This document shows, in pieces, positions 36,438-45,219 of a stretch of 64,000 nt of DNA. A program made the translations under genes and the position numbers. The first letter of the stretch is position 1. Every line of letters starts with the position of its first letter. The notes below the pieces were generated by a model. That model had not been told where the DNA came from and searched no databases. It worked only from the letters and a program-made list of their open reading frames with translations. The stretch comes from Clostridia bacterium (GTDB lineage Bacteria; Bacillota; Clostridia; RGIG6154), in NCBI GenBank assembly GCA_017626145.1, contig JAGAJK010000060.1, positions 62,001 through 126,000 on the forward strand. Direction: 5' to 3'.

Positions 36438-38267
36438 GTGTTTAAAAACATTCCTACTGTGAATTTTAAATTCAGTTTTAAAAATATACCAATGATAAGA
36501 ATTGCAGCAATGTTAATTGTTGCAATTCTCTCTTGTATTGTTTCAGGGATTGGGTCGATGATTATTGACTTAATCGCTATATTGATTTTATTTGTTAGTC
36601 AATTTTTAATTTGTTCAAGATATGATTTTCAACACAATAGTCTTGACGATGTTCGTAATTCTATATTGTCATATTTACCTTTCGTCATTTTGTTTGTTTT
36701 GATGTTCATTTACAATTTTATCAGTGGTCGTGGGATAGTATATTCAGTTGCCATTTCGCTTGCATTATCATTGTTGCTATTACCAAAACCCCAAAATTAT
36801 TCAAAGATAGTTTCTTATGTTGTTAACAATAAAAGTAATATTTTTTCTAATGGTTATAAATCTTGTGAAGAATTTTCGAAATGTAATACATTATTATTGA
36901 ACGATGAGTGTTTAATTAGTAGTTTAGATGCTGTTAAGTGTGTTAAAACCACTTATTCTGAATTTTCTCCTTGCGAAAAAAATGACAGTATAGTAAATAT
37001 TATCAAGGAATTTTCTGCAATATTATACTCTGATAGAAATGATTATAAAGTTTTTTCTGATGACGTAAAAGGTGAATATGATTATAAAACTAAACCTGTT
37101 TGTAAAAACGGAATTACTTATGCTGTTTTGAATAACAAGAACGGTGTTAGATTTATCGCTTCCGGTACAGCCGATAAGATTAAAGAATTGTGTACTGAAT
37201 ATGCAGATAAAAATTCTATTAAAAGTTTCTCCGATGATAAGCACGAATTGGAAGAGTTATTTTCAGTTTCCGAATCAATTAAACCTAAAACAATATACTT
37301 TGCTTTTGGTGATTTTGACGAAATTCCGGAAATCGATACTATAAAAGATTTGATACTTGTTGGTGCTGTTGAATTTGGTGTTGAACCAAGCAATAAAGCA
37401 TCTTCTATATGTAATGAGATTACAAATACAAACTATACTGTTGAAATTCATTGTAAAAAATCAACTGTATCTGCTGTTAAAGATATTTTTAATGCAAATG
37501 GACTTACTGATTATATTGTAACAGATGATGAAGCAATTATATTTAATGATATTGACGGTGATAAACATATTGCTTTTTTAGAAGAAAATAATATAATCTT
37601 TAATGGCAGTGCCTGTCGTACAAAAGCAGGAAACTTCTCCTTTAATGAAGTAGTTGATAACGCAAATAACGTTGTGAACAGATCTTCAGCTATAGAACAT
37701 AACTATAATATTTTTTGCTTAGCTTTGATAATAACTTATTTATTATCGAGTGTAGTAATACCGAATAATATTATGCATCCGTATGCATTGGTTTTAATTG
37801 GGTGTGTGTTCGAACTCTTATCGGTTATTTCTGTGAAAGATTCCGTTATAACTAAGAAAAAATGCATAACTATGATAATAAATATTTTTATTATATCAAT
37901 ATGTGCTATTGGTTTGTTTTTAGCCGGAAGGTTTGGTGTCAATGCACCTTTGGCAAAATTTGATGCAATATCTGTCAATGCCGGAAGAATGATGTTAATT
38001 ATGTTTTTCATTTTGGTTCCGTCATTCTATGATTCTGTAGTCATTTTAGCTACGCCGGCAGCGTATTTGAAAAACATTATAGCTATGATTATTTCAATTA
38101 TATTTGTTATATTAATAAATTTACCTTTTGTTTCAAATATGGTAAATTGTCAAAGTATATCTTTTGAAGGTCTCAAATATGTAATTTTGTTCGTTTTGAT
38201 ACCTGTTTTATTAAATGCATTTGAAGTAATTATCGACTTGCGAAAGGAAAAAAGAAATGGAAGATAA
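36438..38267 (+). CDS. Membrane protein resembling a P-type ATPase stripped of its catalytic motifs
   Basis: Not a recognised family by obvious signature. Of 609 residues, 20-118 hold about four membrane helices, 119-425 form a soluble part, and 430-605 hold about five helices. The order mirrors a P2-type ATPase: a proline-bearing segment LLLLPKPQN (112-120) at the TM4 position; then CEEFSKC-NTLLLNDECLIS (143-161), where ETLG-tvICsDKTGTLT would stand; NGVRFIASGTADKIKELC (nucleotide-domain KGA-type segment); DLILVGAVEFGVEP (near 304-317), where DL-LGlvgieDPpR would stand. The phospho-Asp motif, TGE actuator domain and GDGxND hinge are absent. Start is GTG 36438 after AGGAAAG. I infer an inactive pseudo-ATPase; function unknown. 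Confidence 0.55.
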   Translation: MFKNIPTVNFKFSFKNIPMIRIAAMLIVAILSCIVSGIGSMIIDLIAILILFVSQFLICSRYDFQHNSLDDVRNSILSYLPFVILFVLMFIYNFISGRGIVYSVAISLALSLLLLPKPQNYSKIVSYVVNNKSNIFSNGYKSCEEFSKCNTLLLNDECLISSLDAVKCVKTTYSEFSPCEKNDSIVNIIKEFSAILYSDRNDYKVFSDDVKGEYDYKTKPVCKNGITYAVLNNKNGVRFIASGTADKIKELCTEYADKNSIKSFSDDKHELEELFSVSESIKPKTIYFAFGDFDEIPEIDTIKDLILVGAVEFGVEPSNKASSICNEITNTNYTVEIHCKKSTVSAVKDIFNANGLTDYIVTDDEAIIFNDIDGDKHIAFLEENNIIFNGSACRTKAGNFSFNEVVDNANNVVNRSSAIEHNYNIFCLALIITYLLSSVVIPNNIMHPYALVLIGCVFELLSVISVKDSVITKKKCITMIINIFIISICAIGLFLAGRFGVNAPLAKFDAISVNAGRMMLIMFFILVPSFYDSVVILATPAAYLKNIIAMIISIIFVILINLPFVSNMVNCQSISFEGLKYVILFVLIPVLLNAFEVIIDLRKEKRNGR

Positions 38268-38997
38268 TTTCAGAATAGAAGGTAGAAATCCGGTTTTAGA
38301 AGCATTAAAAAGTGGTAAAAACATTGATAAAATTTATCTGTCAAAAGGCGATATTCAAGGTTCGGTAATCAAAATTAAAGCAATTGCGAAGGAAAAACGA
38401 ATACCTGTTGTTGAGGTTGAACGCAAAAAACTCGATGATATGAGTGAAACAAAATCACACCAAGGAGTAATTGCTCTGGCACCTCCTGTTGATTATGTAA
38501 GTGTTAATGATATCGTGAAGATTGCTGAAAATAAAAATGAGCCATTATTTGTAGTTGTTTTAGATGAGATAGAAGATCCGCATAATCTCGGATCCATACT
38601 TAGAACAGCTAATGCATCCGGGGTTCATGGCGTTATTATTTCTAAACACAGAAGTGCACATATAACACCAACTGTTATGAAAACATCGGCGGGTGCATGT
38701 TTTTATACTCCGGTTGCAAAGGTAACAAACATTGTTCGAACAATGCAGGAATTAAAAGAAAAAGGTGTTTGGTTTACCGGAGCAGATATGAACGGGGATA
38801 AGGATATATTTGATGCTGATTTGAGTGGTGCGGTTGGAATTGTTATAGGAAATGAAGGTAAAGGCATAAGCAGACTGGTAAAAGAAGAATGTGATTTTTT
38901 AGTTAACATACCTATGGTGGGGAAAATTGAATCATTAAATGCATCAGTAAGTGCCGGCATTTTTATGTATCAGGTACTTAAACATAGAATTAAATAA
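38257..38997 (+). CDS. rlmB: 23S rRNA (guanosine-2'-O)-methyltransferase, RlmB/TrmH type
   Basis: SPOUT methyltransferase of 246 residues. An N-terminal substrate-binding domain (FRIEGRNPVLEAL, HQGVIALAPP) is followed by the knot domain with LDEIEDPHNLGSILRTANASGVHGVII, IGNEGKGISRLV and IPMVGKIESLNASVSAGIFMYQ. It overlaps the end of the membrane protein gene by 11 bp. Assignment to group 3 TrmH/RlmB is firm; the exact guanosine is inferred. Confidence 0.93.
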   Translation: MEDNFRIEGRNPVLEALKSGKNIDKIYLSKGDIQGSVIKIKAIAKEKRIPVVEVERKKLDDMSETKSHQGVIALAPPVDYVSVNDIVKIAENKNEPLFVVVLDEIEDPHNLGSILRTANASGVHGVIISKHRSAHITPTVMKTSAGACFYTPVAKVTNIVRTMQELKEKGVWFTGADMNGDKDIFDADLSGAVGIVIGNEGKGISRLVKEECDFLVNIPMVGKIESLNASVSAGIFMYQVLKHRIK

Positions 38998-39013
38998 ATT
39001 TCGGAGGTATAAA

Positions 39014-39283
39014 ATGAAAGCAGTATTAACAGTAATAGGTAATGACAGTGTTGGAATTATAGCGGGAATAAGTTCCGTTCTTGCCAATGATAATGTGAAT
39101 ATTATTGATATTAATCAAACAATTATGAGTGGAATGTTCACTATGGTTATGATAATTGAAATGAATGAATCTGAATCTGACTTTTCTACGATAAATGATA
39201 AGTTGGTAAAAAAAGGAAAAGAACTGGGTGTCCAGGTTATTGTTACGCGTGAAGAAATTTATAAATCCATGCATCGTATTTAA
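39014..39283 (+). CDS. ACT domain protein (UPF0237)
   Basis: Single ACT domain of 89 residues: KAVLTVIGNDSVGIIAGISSVLANDNVNI at the N-terminus is the ligand-binding loop and first helix. The frame is open upstream into rlmB, but ATG 39014 has GGAGG seven bases upstream. It precedes the UPF0210 gene by 10 bp. This pair is widely conserved, suggesting that the ACT protein senses an amino acid and modulates the partner. The ligand is unknown. Confidence 0.92.
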   Translation: MKAVLTVIGNDSVGIIAGISSVLANDNVNIIDINQTIMSGMFTMVMIIEMNESESDFSTINDKLVKKGKELGVQVIVTREEIYKSMHRI

Positions 39284-39293
39284 GAGGTGACTT

Positions 39294-40652
39294 ATGATTA
39301 AAACAAGTGAAATTTTAGCTACTATAAAAATGATTCAACAAGAGAATCTTGATATAAGAACTATTACAATGGGAATTTCACTTCTGGATTGTTCATCCGA
39401 AAGTGTTGAGGAAACTAGCAGAAGAATATATGAAAAAGTAACTTCTAAAGCCGAAAGGTTAGTTGAAACAGGTGAAGCCATCAGTAAAGAATTTGGTATT
39501 CCGATAATTAACAAAAGAATATCTGTAACTCCTGTTTCAATGCTTTCACCCGCTAATAAAAAAGAAGATTTTGTTGAATATGCAAAAGCGCTTGAAAAGG
39601 CCGCTTTAAAAACAGGTGTCAACTTTATTGGCGGATATTCGGCGTTAGTACAAAAAGGTTTTACAGAAAAAGATAAAATTTTTCTTGAATCTATTCCATA
39701 TGCACTCAAAGAAACCACAAGAGTGTGTTCGTCAGTTAATGTTGGCAGTACAAAAGCCGGAATTAATATGGATGCTGTTTATGAAGTTGGTAAACTCATA
39801 AAGAAAACTGCAGAACTTACAAAGGAAAATGGTGCAATTGGTTGTGCAAAATTTGTAGCTTTTTGCAACGCTGTAGAAGATAATCCTTTTATGGCAGGAG
39901 CATTTCATGGTGTATCTGAACCTGAATGTGTGATTAATGTAGGTGTTAGTGGACCGGGTGTTGTAAAGCATGAACTTGAAAAACATAAAGATGGTGACTT
40001 TATGGAAATTGCAGAGGCTATAAAGAAGACCGCATTTAAAATCACAAGAATGGGACAGCTTGTAGCAAATGAAGCATCAAGTCGTTTAGGAGTTCCCTTT
40101 GGAATAGTTGACTTATCATTAGCGCCTACACCTGAAGTAGGAGATAGTGTTGCATATATATTAGAGGAAATGGGACTCGAAAAATGTGGTACACATGGTA
40201 CTACTGCAGCACTCGCTCTTCTTAATGATGCTGTCAAAAAAGGTGGCGTAATGGCTTCATCTTCGGTCGGCGGTTTGTCAGGTGCATTTATTCCTGTGAG
40301 CGAAGATGCAGGTATGATTAATGCTGCTAAGTGCGGAGCATTATCACTGGATAAGTTGGAAGCTATGACTTGTGTATGTTCAGTAGGACTTGATATGATT
40401 GCAATTCCGGGTAATACATCAGCAGAAACCATTTCTGCTATAATAGCTGATGAAGCTGCCATTGGTATGATTAATCAGAAAACAACCGCTGTGAGACTTA
40501 TTCCTGCTCCCGGTACCAAAGAAGGAGATTTTGTTGAATTTGGCGGACTTTTAGGTTATGCACCTGTTATGAAGGTAAATGAAAATAAAAGTGACATTTT
40601 TGTCAAAAGAGGAGGAAGAATTCCAGCTCCTATTCATAGCCTTAAAAATTAA
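39294..40652 (+). CDS. UPF0210/PFL family protein (DUF711)
   Basis: Conserved 452-residue cytoplasmic protein related in fold to pyruvate-formate lyase-like barrels, biochemical role unknown. Family segments: [86 protein letters not shown] and a C-terminal [22 protein letters not shown] precedes ATG 39294. It is cotranscribed with the ACT gene. Confidence 0.92.
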   Translation: MIKTSEILATIKMIQQENLDIRTITMGISLLDCSSESVEETSRRIYEKVTSKAERLVETGEAISKEFGIPIINKRISVTPVSMLSPANKKEDFVEYAKALEKAALKTGVNFIGGYSALVQKGFTEKDKIFLESIPYALKETTRVCSSVNVGSTKAGINMDAVYEVGKLIKKTAELTKENGAIGCAKFVAFCNAVEDNPFMAGAFHGVSEPECVINVGVSGPGVVKHELEKHKDGDFMEIAEAIKKTAFKITRMGQLVANEASSRLGVPFGIVDLSLAPTPEVGDSVAYILEEMGLEKCGTHGTTAALALLNDAVKKGGVMASSSVGGLSGAFIPVSEDAGMINAAKCGALSLDKLEAMTCVCSVGLDMIAIPGNTSAETISAIIADEAAIGMINQKTTAVRLIPAPGTKEGDFVEFGGLLGYAPVMKVNENKSDIFVKRGGRIPAPIHSLKN

Positions 40653-40673
40653 AATGAGGGGATGGTTGGTATT

Positions 40674-41093
40674 ATGAAAAAGTTACTATGTATAATTTTA
40701 TGTTTAATTATTGCACTTTCATTTTCAGCTTGTAATTCTAAAGATAAGAATACTAATTCAACTGAAAATAATAGTTCTGTAACTGTAGATGCTGAAACTG
40801 AAAAATTTAATAATCTTGTAGATGATGTTGTGACATCTATAGAAAATGATGATGATTTATCTGAACTTAAAAATGATGTCGCAGAAACAAAGACTGAAAT
40901 TCAGGAAAAAGTTTCAAATGCTGATGAAAACGATAAAGCTCAATACGATGTTGAACAAATAGCAGTATTTATGCTTGAACAAGCGATAGCAGAATATGAA
41001 GAAGCAAAAGAAAATAATGATACTGAAAAAATGAATCAAGCTTTGAACAATATAGAAATGGCCAAAAAGATTTGGTCTTCTGAGCTTGAATAG
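40674..41093 (+). CDS. Small lipoprotein, function unknown
   Basis: Protein of 139 residues with a lipoprotein signal peptide: MKK, a hydrophobic run and a lipobox-like SFSAC with Cys20 to be lipidated. The rest is acidic and helical, rich in Asn, Asp and Glu (EEAKENNDTEKMNQALNNIEMAKKIW near the end), likely a coiled-coil bundle outside the membrane. An in-frame ATG at 40662 would sit almost on GAGGGG and disturb the signal peptide, so 40674 is chosen. No homologue recognised. Confidence 0.75.
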   Translation: MKKLLCIILCLIIALSFSACNSKDKNTNSTENNSSVTVDAETEKFNNLVDDVVTSIENDDDLSELKNDVAETKTEIQEKVSNADENDKAQYDVEQIAVFMLEQAIAEYEEAKENNDTEKMNQALNNIEMAKKIWSSELE

Positions 41094-41113
41094 TGTTATA
41101 ACAGGGAGTTATT

Positions 41114-41611
41114 ATGAGTAAATTATTGATTCTTGGTGCCGGAAATTACGGTTATGTTGCTCGAGAGGTTGCTTTATCATTAAACAAATATTCAAATATT
41201 GATTTTCTTGATGATAAAAATCCTGAAGCTATCGGTAAATTTAATGATTATAATTTGTTTGCAGGTAGATATAGTGATGCTTTTGTGGCTATCGGTAATC
41301 CTTCAGTACGTAAAGAGTTATTTTCAAAACTTTCAAATGCAGGTTTTAATATGGTTAAACTATTGTCGCCCGAAAGTTATGTTTCTCCATCTGCTATTAT
41401 AAAGAATGGATGCATAGTTGAACCTAAAGCTGTTGTAAATACTGAAGCTTTGATAAATGAAGGTTGTTTAATATGTGCAGGTGCTATTATTAATCATAAT
41501 TGCTGTATTGGTGAATTTTCACAGATTGATTGTGGTGCAGTTGTTGGTGCGAATGCTGTTGTCGAATCACTTACTAAAGTATGTTATAATGAAGTTGTAT
41601 ATAAAAAATAG
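41114..41611 (+). CDS. NeuD/PglD-like sugar O- or N-acyltransferase
   Basis: Left-handed beta-helix acyltransferase of 165 residues. The N-terminal Rossmann-like part is LLILGAGNYGYVAREVA with DDKNPEAIGKF and FVAIGNPSVRKELFSKL. The hexapeptide-repeat part begins at about 95 (SPSAIIKNGCIVEPKAVVNTEALINEGCLICAGAIINHNCCIGEF). It is shorter than typical members (about 210), with an abrupt C-terminus lacking the last coils. First gene of a four-gene amino-sugar cassette. Acceptor unknown. Confidence 0.8.
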   Translation: MSKLLILGAGNYGYVAREVALSLNKYSNIDFLDDKNPEAIGKFNDYNLFAGRYSDAFVAIGNPSVRKELFSKLSNAGFNMVKLLSPESYVSPSAIIKNGCIVEPKAVVNTEALINEGCLICAGAIINHNCCIGEFSQIDCGAVVGANAVVESLTKVCYNEVVYKK

Positions 41612-41622
41612 GGGATATATAT

Positions 41623-42303
41623 ATGAATTATTTATTTGTTGTAGCACATCCAGATGACGAGGTTTTAGGTGCAGGCGGAACTATGTTTAAGCTCTCTGAA
41701 CGCGGAGATAATGTTTCGGTATGCATAATGTCGGGGACTGTTAATGCAAGAGCTTTGCGTCCGGGCGATGAAGAACTTAAAAGTGACATAAATGATAGTA
41801 TGTCAATATTGGGAATCAATGATTACATAGAAGGTGAGTTTCCGAATATTAAATTTAATACTGTTCCTCATCTTGAACTTGTTCAGTTTATCGAAAAAGC
41901 TATTATTAAATCAGAAGCTGATATTGTCATAACACATCATCCCGGTGATACAAACAACGACCACTATCACACTTCTTTAGCATGTCAGGCTGCGATCAGG
42001 TTGTTTCAGCGTAGAAATGATGTTTCTCCACTAAAAGAATTTATGTTTATGGAAGTTCTTTCTGCCACAGATTGGAGCGTAAACGAAGGGTTTAATAAGT
42101 TTAATCCCAATTCATATTTTGAAATAGGTAAAGATGGTCTTGAAAGAAAGATTCAGGCTTTATCAGCATATCGTGATGTTATGCGTGATTATCCACACCC
42201 AAGAAGTAATGAATCATTAGAAGGACTTGCAGCTGTAAGAGGCTCACAGGCAAACCTTAATTACGCAGAAGCATTTCAAAGCGTATTCAGAAGAAATTTT
42301 TAA
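41623..42303 (+). CDS. PIG-L/LmbE-family N-deacetylase
   Basis: Zn-dependent deacetylase of 226 residues. The metal-binding signature is AHPDDEVLGAGGT at residues 8-20, with the third ligand in THHPGDTNNDHYHTS. Family members remove acetyl groups from N-acetylated sugars or related amines. It is 12 bp after the acyltransferase and before a formyltransferase gene, suggesting deacetylation followed by re-acylation or formylation of an amino sugar. Substrate inferred only. Confidence 0.88.
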   Translation: MNYLFVVAHPDDEVLGAGGTMFKLSERGDNVSVCIMSGTVNARALRPGDEELKSDINDSMSILGINDYIEGEFPNIKFNTVPHLELVQFIEKAIIKSEADIVITHHPGDTNNDHYHTSLACQAAIRLFQRRNDVSPLKEFMFMEVLSATDWSVNEGFNKFNPNSYFEIGKDGLERKIQALSAYRDVMRDYPHPRSNESLEGLAAVRGSQANLNYAEAFQSVFRRNF

Positions 42304-42317
42304 AGGAGTGTATTAAA

Positions 42318-43142
42318 TTGTCTAAAGTCGCGTTTGCCACATGTGTCAAATTAGGTCGTAGCTGTATAGAAGCTATATACGAAAGCGGCGGCAAATTTGA
42401 TTTACTTATTACTCTTAATGATGAAAAAAATAAAGATAAATCCGGTCGAATTTATTTGGATGACATTTCAGAAAAATATAACGTTCCTCTTTTGAAAATT
42501 AACAATATAAATGATTCTGAAGTTATTAAAACTTTAAAACTTCACGATATTGATTGGTTATTTATAATCGGGTGGTCACAGATTGCTCATAAAGAACTCT
42601 TAGACACACCGACTTTCGGTTGTATTGGTATGCATCCTACATTATTGCCTAAAGGACGAGGTCGAGCTTCTATTCCCTGGGCAATACTAAAGGGATTGAA
42701 TGAAACAGGGGTTACTTTATTTAAGCTTGATGAAGGTGTTGACACCGGTGATATTATCGGTCAGGGAATAATACCTATCGAGAAAAATACTAATGCTACA
42801 GTTTTATATGACAAAGTTAATGAGATGCATGTTCAGTTAATAAAAAAACATTGGAATGATATTATTAACGGTGATGTCGAGTTAGTAAAGCAAAACAATG
42901 AAATCGCAACAGAATGGCCAGGAAGAAAACCAGAAGATGGCAAAATTACTTCTGATATGACCATTGATGAAGCAGATAAGTTGATACGTGCAGTTACACA
43001 TCCTTATCCCGGTGCCTTTTATATCGATGGTGTTAAAAAGATAGTTATATGGTCTGCTGATTTTGATATAGAAAAAGGTATGATAAAATTAAAAGACGGA
43101 TATATTAATCCTATTGAATATGAGGTGATTGATAATGAATAA
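42318..43142 (+). CDS. Formyltransferase-family protein (sugar N-formyltransferase-like)
   Basis: Protein of 274 residues with the N10-formyl-THF transferase fold: GMHPTLLPKGRGRASIPWAI carries the catalytic His, and EGVDTGDIIGQ the catalytic Asp. The Asn that stands two residues before the His in Fmt/ArnA (NxH) is Gly here. The C-terminal part (TIDEADKLIRAVTHPYPGAF) matches the OB-like domain of sugar formyltransferases. The start is TTG 42318, nine bases after AAGGAG. It overlaps the aminotransferase gene by 8 bp. It is too unlike Fmt for initiator-tRNA formylation to be likely. Confidence 0.8.
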   Translation: MSKVAFATCVKLGRSCIEAIYESGGKFDLLITLNDEKNKDKSGRIYLDDISEKYNVPLLKINNINDSEVIKTLKLHDIDWLFIIGWSQIAHKELLDTPTFGCIGMHPTLLPKGRGRASIPWAILKGLNETGVTLFKLDEGVDTGDIIGQGIIPIEKNTNATVLYDKVNEMHVQLIKKHWNDIINGDVELVKQNNEIATEWPGRKPEDGKITSDMTIDEADKLIRAVTHPYPGAFYIDGVKKIVIWSADFDIEKGMIKLKDGYINPIEYEVIDNE

Positions 43143-44334
43143 TAAACCAATTAGTTTGTCCCCTCCGGATATTACCAATGAAGAAATCAACGCAGTAGTT
43201 GACGTTTTAAAATCAGGCTGGATAACAACAGGTCCGGTAACAAAACGATTTGAAACAGAAATTTCTGCTTTTTGTGGTACTGATAAAAGTGTTTGTCTTA
43301 ATTCTGCAACTGCCGGTCTTGAACTTTCTTTAAGAGTTTTAGGTATTGGTCCCGGTGATGAAGTTATCACAACCGCGTATACATACACCGCTTCCGCTTC
43401 TGTTATCGAGCATGTAGGTGCAAAAATTATTATGGTCGATACAGGAGTTGACAGTTATGAAATCGATTATGATGCTGTTGAAAGAGCTATTACTCCGAAT
43501 ACAAAAGCTGTTATTCCTGTCGATATTGCAGGTGTTATGTGCGACTATATTCGTTTAAAGAATATTCTTGATAGCAAAAAATCATTGTTTAGTCCTGCTA
43601 ATGATTTACAGAAATCTATTGGCAGAGTTGCAATCGTTGCTGACGCTGCCCACTCCATTGGTGCTGTTCGTGACGGAATGAAAAGTGGCCAGGCAGCCGA
43701 CTTTACATCATTTTCATTCCATGCAATAAAAAATGTTACTACCGCAGAAGGCGGTGCTGTTACGTGGATGACAAAGCCGGGTATTTCAGATCACGAACTT
43801 TATAAGGAGTTTATGCTTCTTTCACTTCACGGTCAGAACAAAGATGCATTAGCAAAAGCAAAATTAGGCGGTTGGGAATTTGATATTAAATGTACGGGTT
43901 ATAAGTGTAATATGACTGATATTGCAGCAGCAATTGGTTCAGTTCAACTTAAACGTTATCCCGTTCTTTTGAAAAGAAGACGTGAAATTGTTGAAATATA
44001 TAACGATGGTCTTAAAGGGTTGCCTTGTGTACCAATTACTCATATTTGTGATACCTTTGAATCAAGTATGCATTTATATTTGGTTCGAATGAATGGAAAA
44101 AATGCTATTGAGCGCGATGCCGTATTTATGAAAATGGCAGAAAACCAAATAGCTACTCTTGTTCATTATAAACCATTACCGATGATGACTGCATATAAAC
44201 AATTAGGTTTTGACATTAAAAATTATCCTAACGCATACAAACAATTTGAAAATGAAATATCATTGCCAATTCACACATTGCTTACAAATGAAGATGTATA
44301 TCGCGTGATTGATACTTTTAATAAGTTAATATAA
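43135..44334 (+). CDS. DegT/DnrJ/EryC1/StrS aminotransferase
   Basis: PLP-dependent nucleotide-sugar aminotransferase of 399 residues. Family segments: SGWITTGPVTKRFE, NSATAGLELSLRVLGIGPGDEVI, YTYTASASV, ADAAHSIGA, and the PLP lysine in FSFHAIKNVTTAEGG. C-terminal HYKPLPMMTAYKQLGFD is typical. ATG 43135 follows GAGGTG by 7 bases; a TTG at 43129 is less likely. It would aminate a keto-sugar, but no dehydratase or glycosyltransferase is encoded nearby. Confidence 0.92.
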   Translation: MNNKPISLSPPDITNEEINAVVDVLKSGWITTGPVTKRFETEISAFCGTDKSVCLNSATAGLELSLRVLGIGPGDEVITTAYTYTASASVIEHVGAKIIMVDTGVDSYEIDYDAVERAITPNTKAVIPVDIAGVMCDYIRLKNILDSKKSLFSPANDLQKSIGRVAIVADAAHSIGAVRDGMKSGQAADFTSFSFHAIKNVTTAEGGAVTWMTKPGISDHELYKEFMLLSLHGQNKDALAKAKLGGWEFDIKCTGYKCNMTDIAAAIGSVQLKRYPVLLKRRREIVEIYNDGLKGLPCVPITHICDTFESSMHLYLVRMNGKNAIERDAVFMKMAENQIATLVHYKPLPMMTAYKQLGFDIKNYPNAYKQFENEISLPIHTLLTNEDVYRVIDTFNKLI

Positions 44335-44341
44335 TTCTGTG

Positions 44342-44372
44342 ACTGCAAACATTTTATGTTTGCAGTTTTTTA
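44342..44372 (+). terminator. Terminator of the amino-sugar cassette
   Basis: A perfect 11-bp stem (44342-44352 with 44356-44366, TTT loop) is followed by a T-run. Confidence 0.92.
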
Positions 44373-44379
44373 TCCAATT

Positions 44380-44401
44380 AAAAACGCCCTGCTAATGGGC
44401 G
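44380..44401 (-). terminator. Terminator for minus-strand transcription from lexA
   Basis: Read on the minus strand, CGCCC and GGGCG pair around a 7-nt loop and are followed by TTTTT. It lies 110 bases past lexA, facing the plus-strand terminator. Bases 44402-44511 hold no gene that I can see. Confidence 0.65.
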
Positions 44402-44511
44402 GTAAGAAAAAGATGTTAGTTCAGTAAAGGGATTTTAGTGTACTTTGGATTGTCAAAACATAATATAATCTTAGTGACTTTGGATGTTATTTGTTTTACT
44501 TTTACTTATGA

Positions 44512-45096
44512 TTAAAATTCTCTGTACAATCCTATTACTTTTCCTAAAATGGTGACCTCGTTACAATAAATTGGTTCATAATTATCGTTTTCAGGTTGTA
44601 GACGGTATCCTTTACCGTCTCGATAAAAACGTTTTACAGTAGCACTATCATCAACGAGAATAGCGGCAATTTCTCCATTTTCAACGGAAGACTGTTGAAC
44701 TATGATGACAACATCTTTGTCATAAATACCAGCATTTATCATAGAATCACCTTTAACTCTTAAAGCGAAAATTTTTCTTCCTTTTGTTAAATCATGTTTG
44801 ACAGGAATATAAGTTTCTATATTTTCAGAAGCTAATATTGGTGTTCCGGCCGAAATTACACCTATAACAGGAATATTGACATAGGATGATACTTCATTTA
44901 ATTTAATACTTCTTTTTTTATCACTTAAATATGAAATATAGCCTTTTTCACTTAATTTTTTGAGATGACCGTGCACTGAAGAAGTAGAACTTAATCCTGA
45001 AATTTTACATAATTCACGTATTGACGGACTGATGCCGTTAATAGATATATATTCCTTTATGATGTTCAAAATTTTTTCTTGCTTTAATGTTAACAT
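44512..45096 (-). CDS. lexA: LexA repressor
   Basis: SOS repressor of 194 residues with self-cleavage. The N-terminal winged helix has SPSIRELCKISGLSSTSSVHGHLKKLSEKG. The cleavage bond is Ala83-Gly84 (VISAGTP), the nucleophile Ser118 (KGDSM) and the base Lys155 (ATVKRF). The frame runs upstream to 45141, but the ATG at 45096 begins as in homologues (MLTLKQEKIL) after GGTGAT. No canonical GAAC-N4-GTTC box is seen at its promoter; two near-palindromic TTAATnTTAACAT repeats are present instead. Confidence 0.94.
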   Translation of the reverse strand: MLTLKQEKILNIIKEYISINGISPSIRELCKISGLSSTSSVHGHLKKLSEKGYISYLSDKKRSIKLNEVSSYVNIPVIGVISAGTPILASENIETYIPVKHDLTKGRKIFALRVKGDSMINAGIYDKDVVIIVQQSSVENGEIAAILVDDSATVKRFYRDGKGYRLQPENDNYEPIYCNEVTILGKVIGLYREF

Positions 45097-45123
45097 TAAT
45101 ATCACCATTTTAATATTAACATA
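45084..45123. promoter_or_regulatory. Candidate LexA autoregulatory operators (two near-palindromic repeats)
   Basis: A perfect 16-bp palindrome, TTAATGTTAACATTAA (45084-45099), covers the lexA start codon. A sister copy, TTAATATTAACATA (45110-45123), starts 26 bp away and overlaps the lexA -10 box. Matching spacing and placement suggest operators; AT-richness makes chance matches possible. Confidence 0.4.
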
Positions 45124-45141
45124 TTTTATAATGATTTTCAA
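45113..45141 (-). promoter_or_regulatory. Probable lexA promoter
   Basis: On the minus strand TTGAAA (45141-45136) and TAATAT (45118-45113) with a 17-bp spacer. Confidence 0.55.
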
Positions 45142-45147
45142 TTATTA

Positions 45148-45176
45148 TTGAAAAAAATCATTATTTATGTTATACT
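45148..45176 (+). promoter_or_regulatory. Promoter of the HD-domain gene
   Basis: TTGAAA (45148-45153) and TATACT (45171-45176) with a 17-bp spacer, divergent from lexA; the two -35 boxes are only 6 bp apart. Confidence 0.65.
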
Positions 45177-45219
45177 TTAATAAAATATCTAAGTAATTAC
45201 TATTTGGAGAGGTGAGTAT

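Noticed and set aside
39905..40462. 185-residue minus-strand frame inside the UPF0210 gene
   Set aside because: Ser/Pro/Ala-rich antisense shadow of a well conserved protein.
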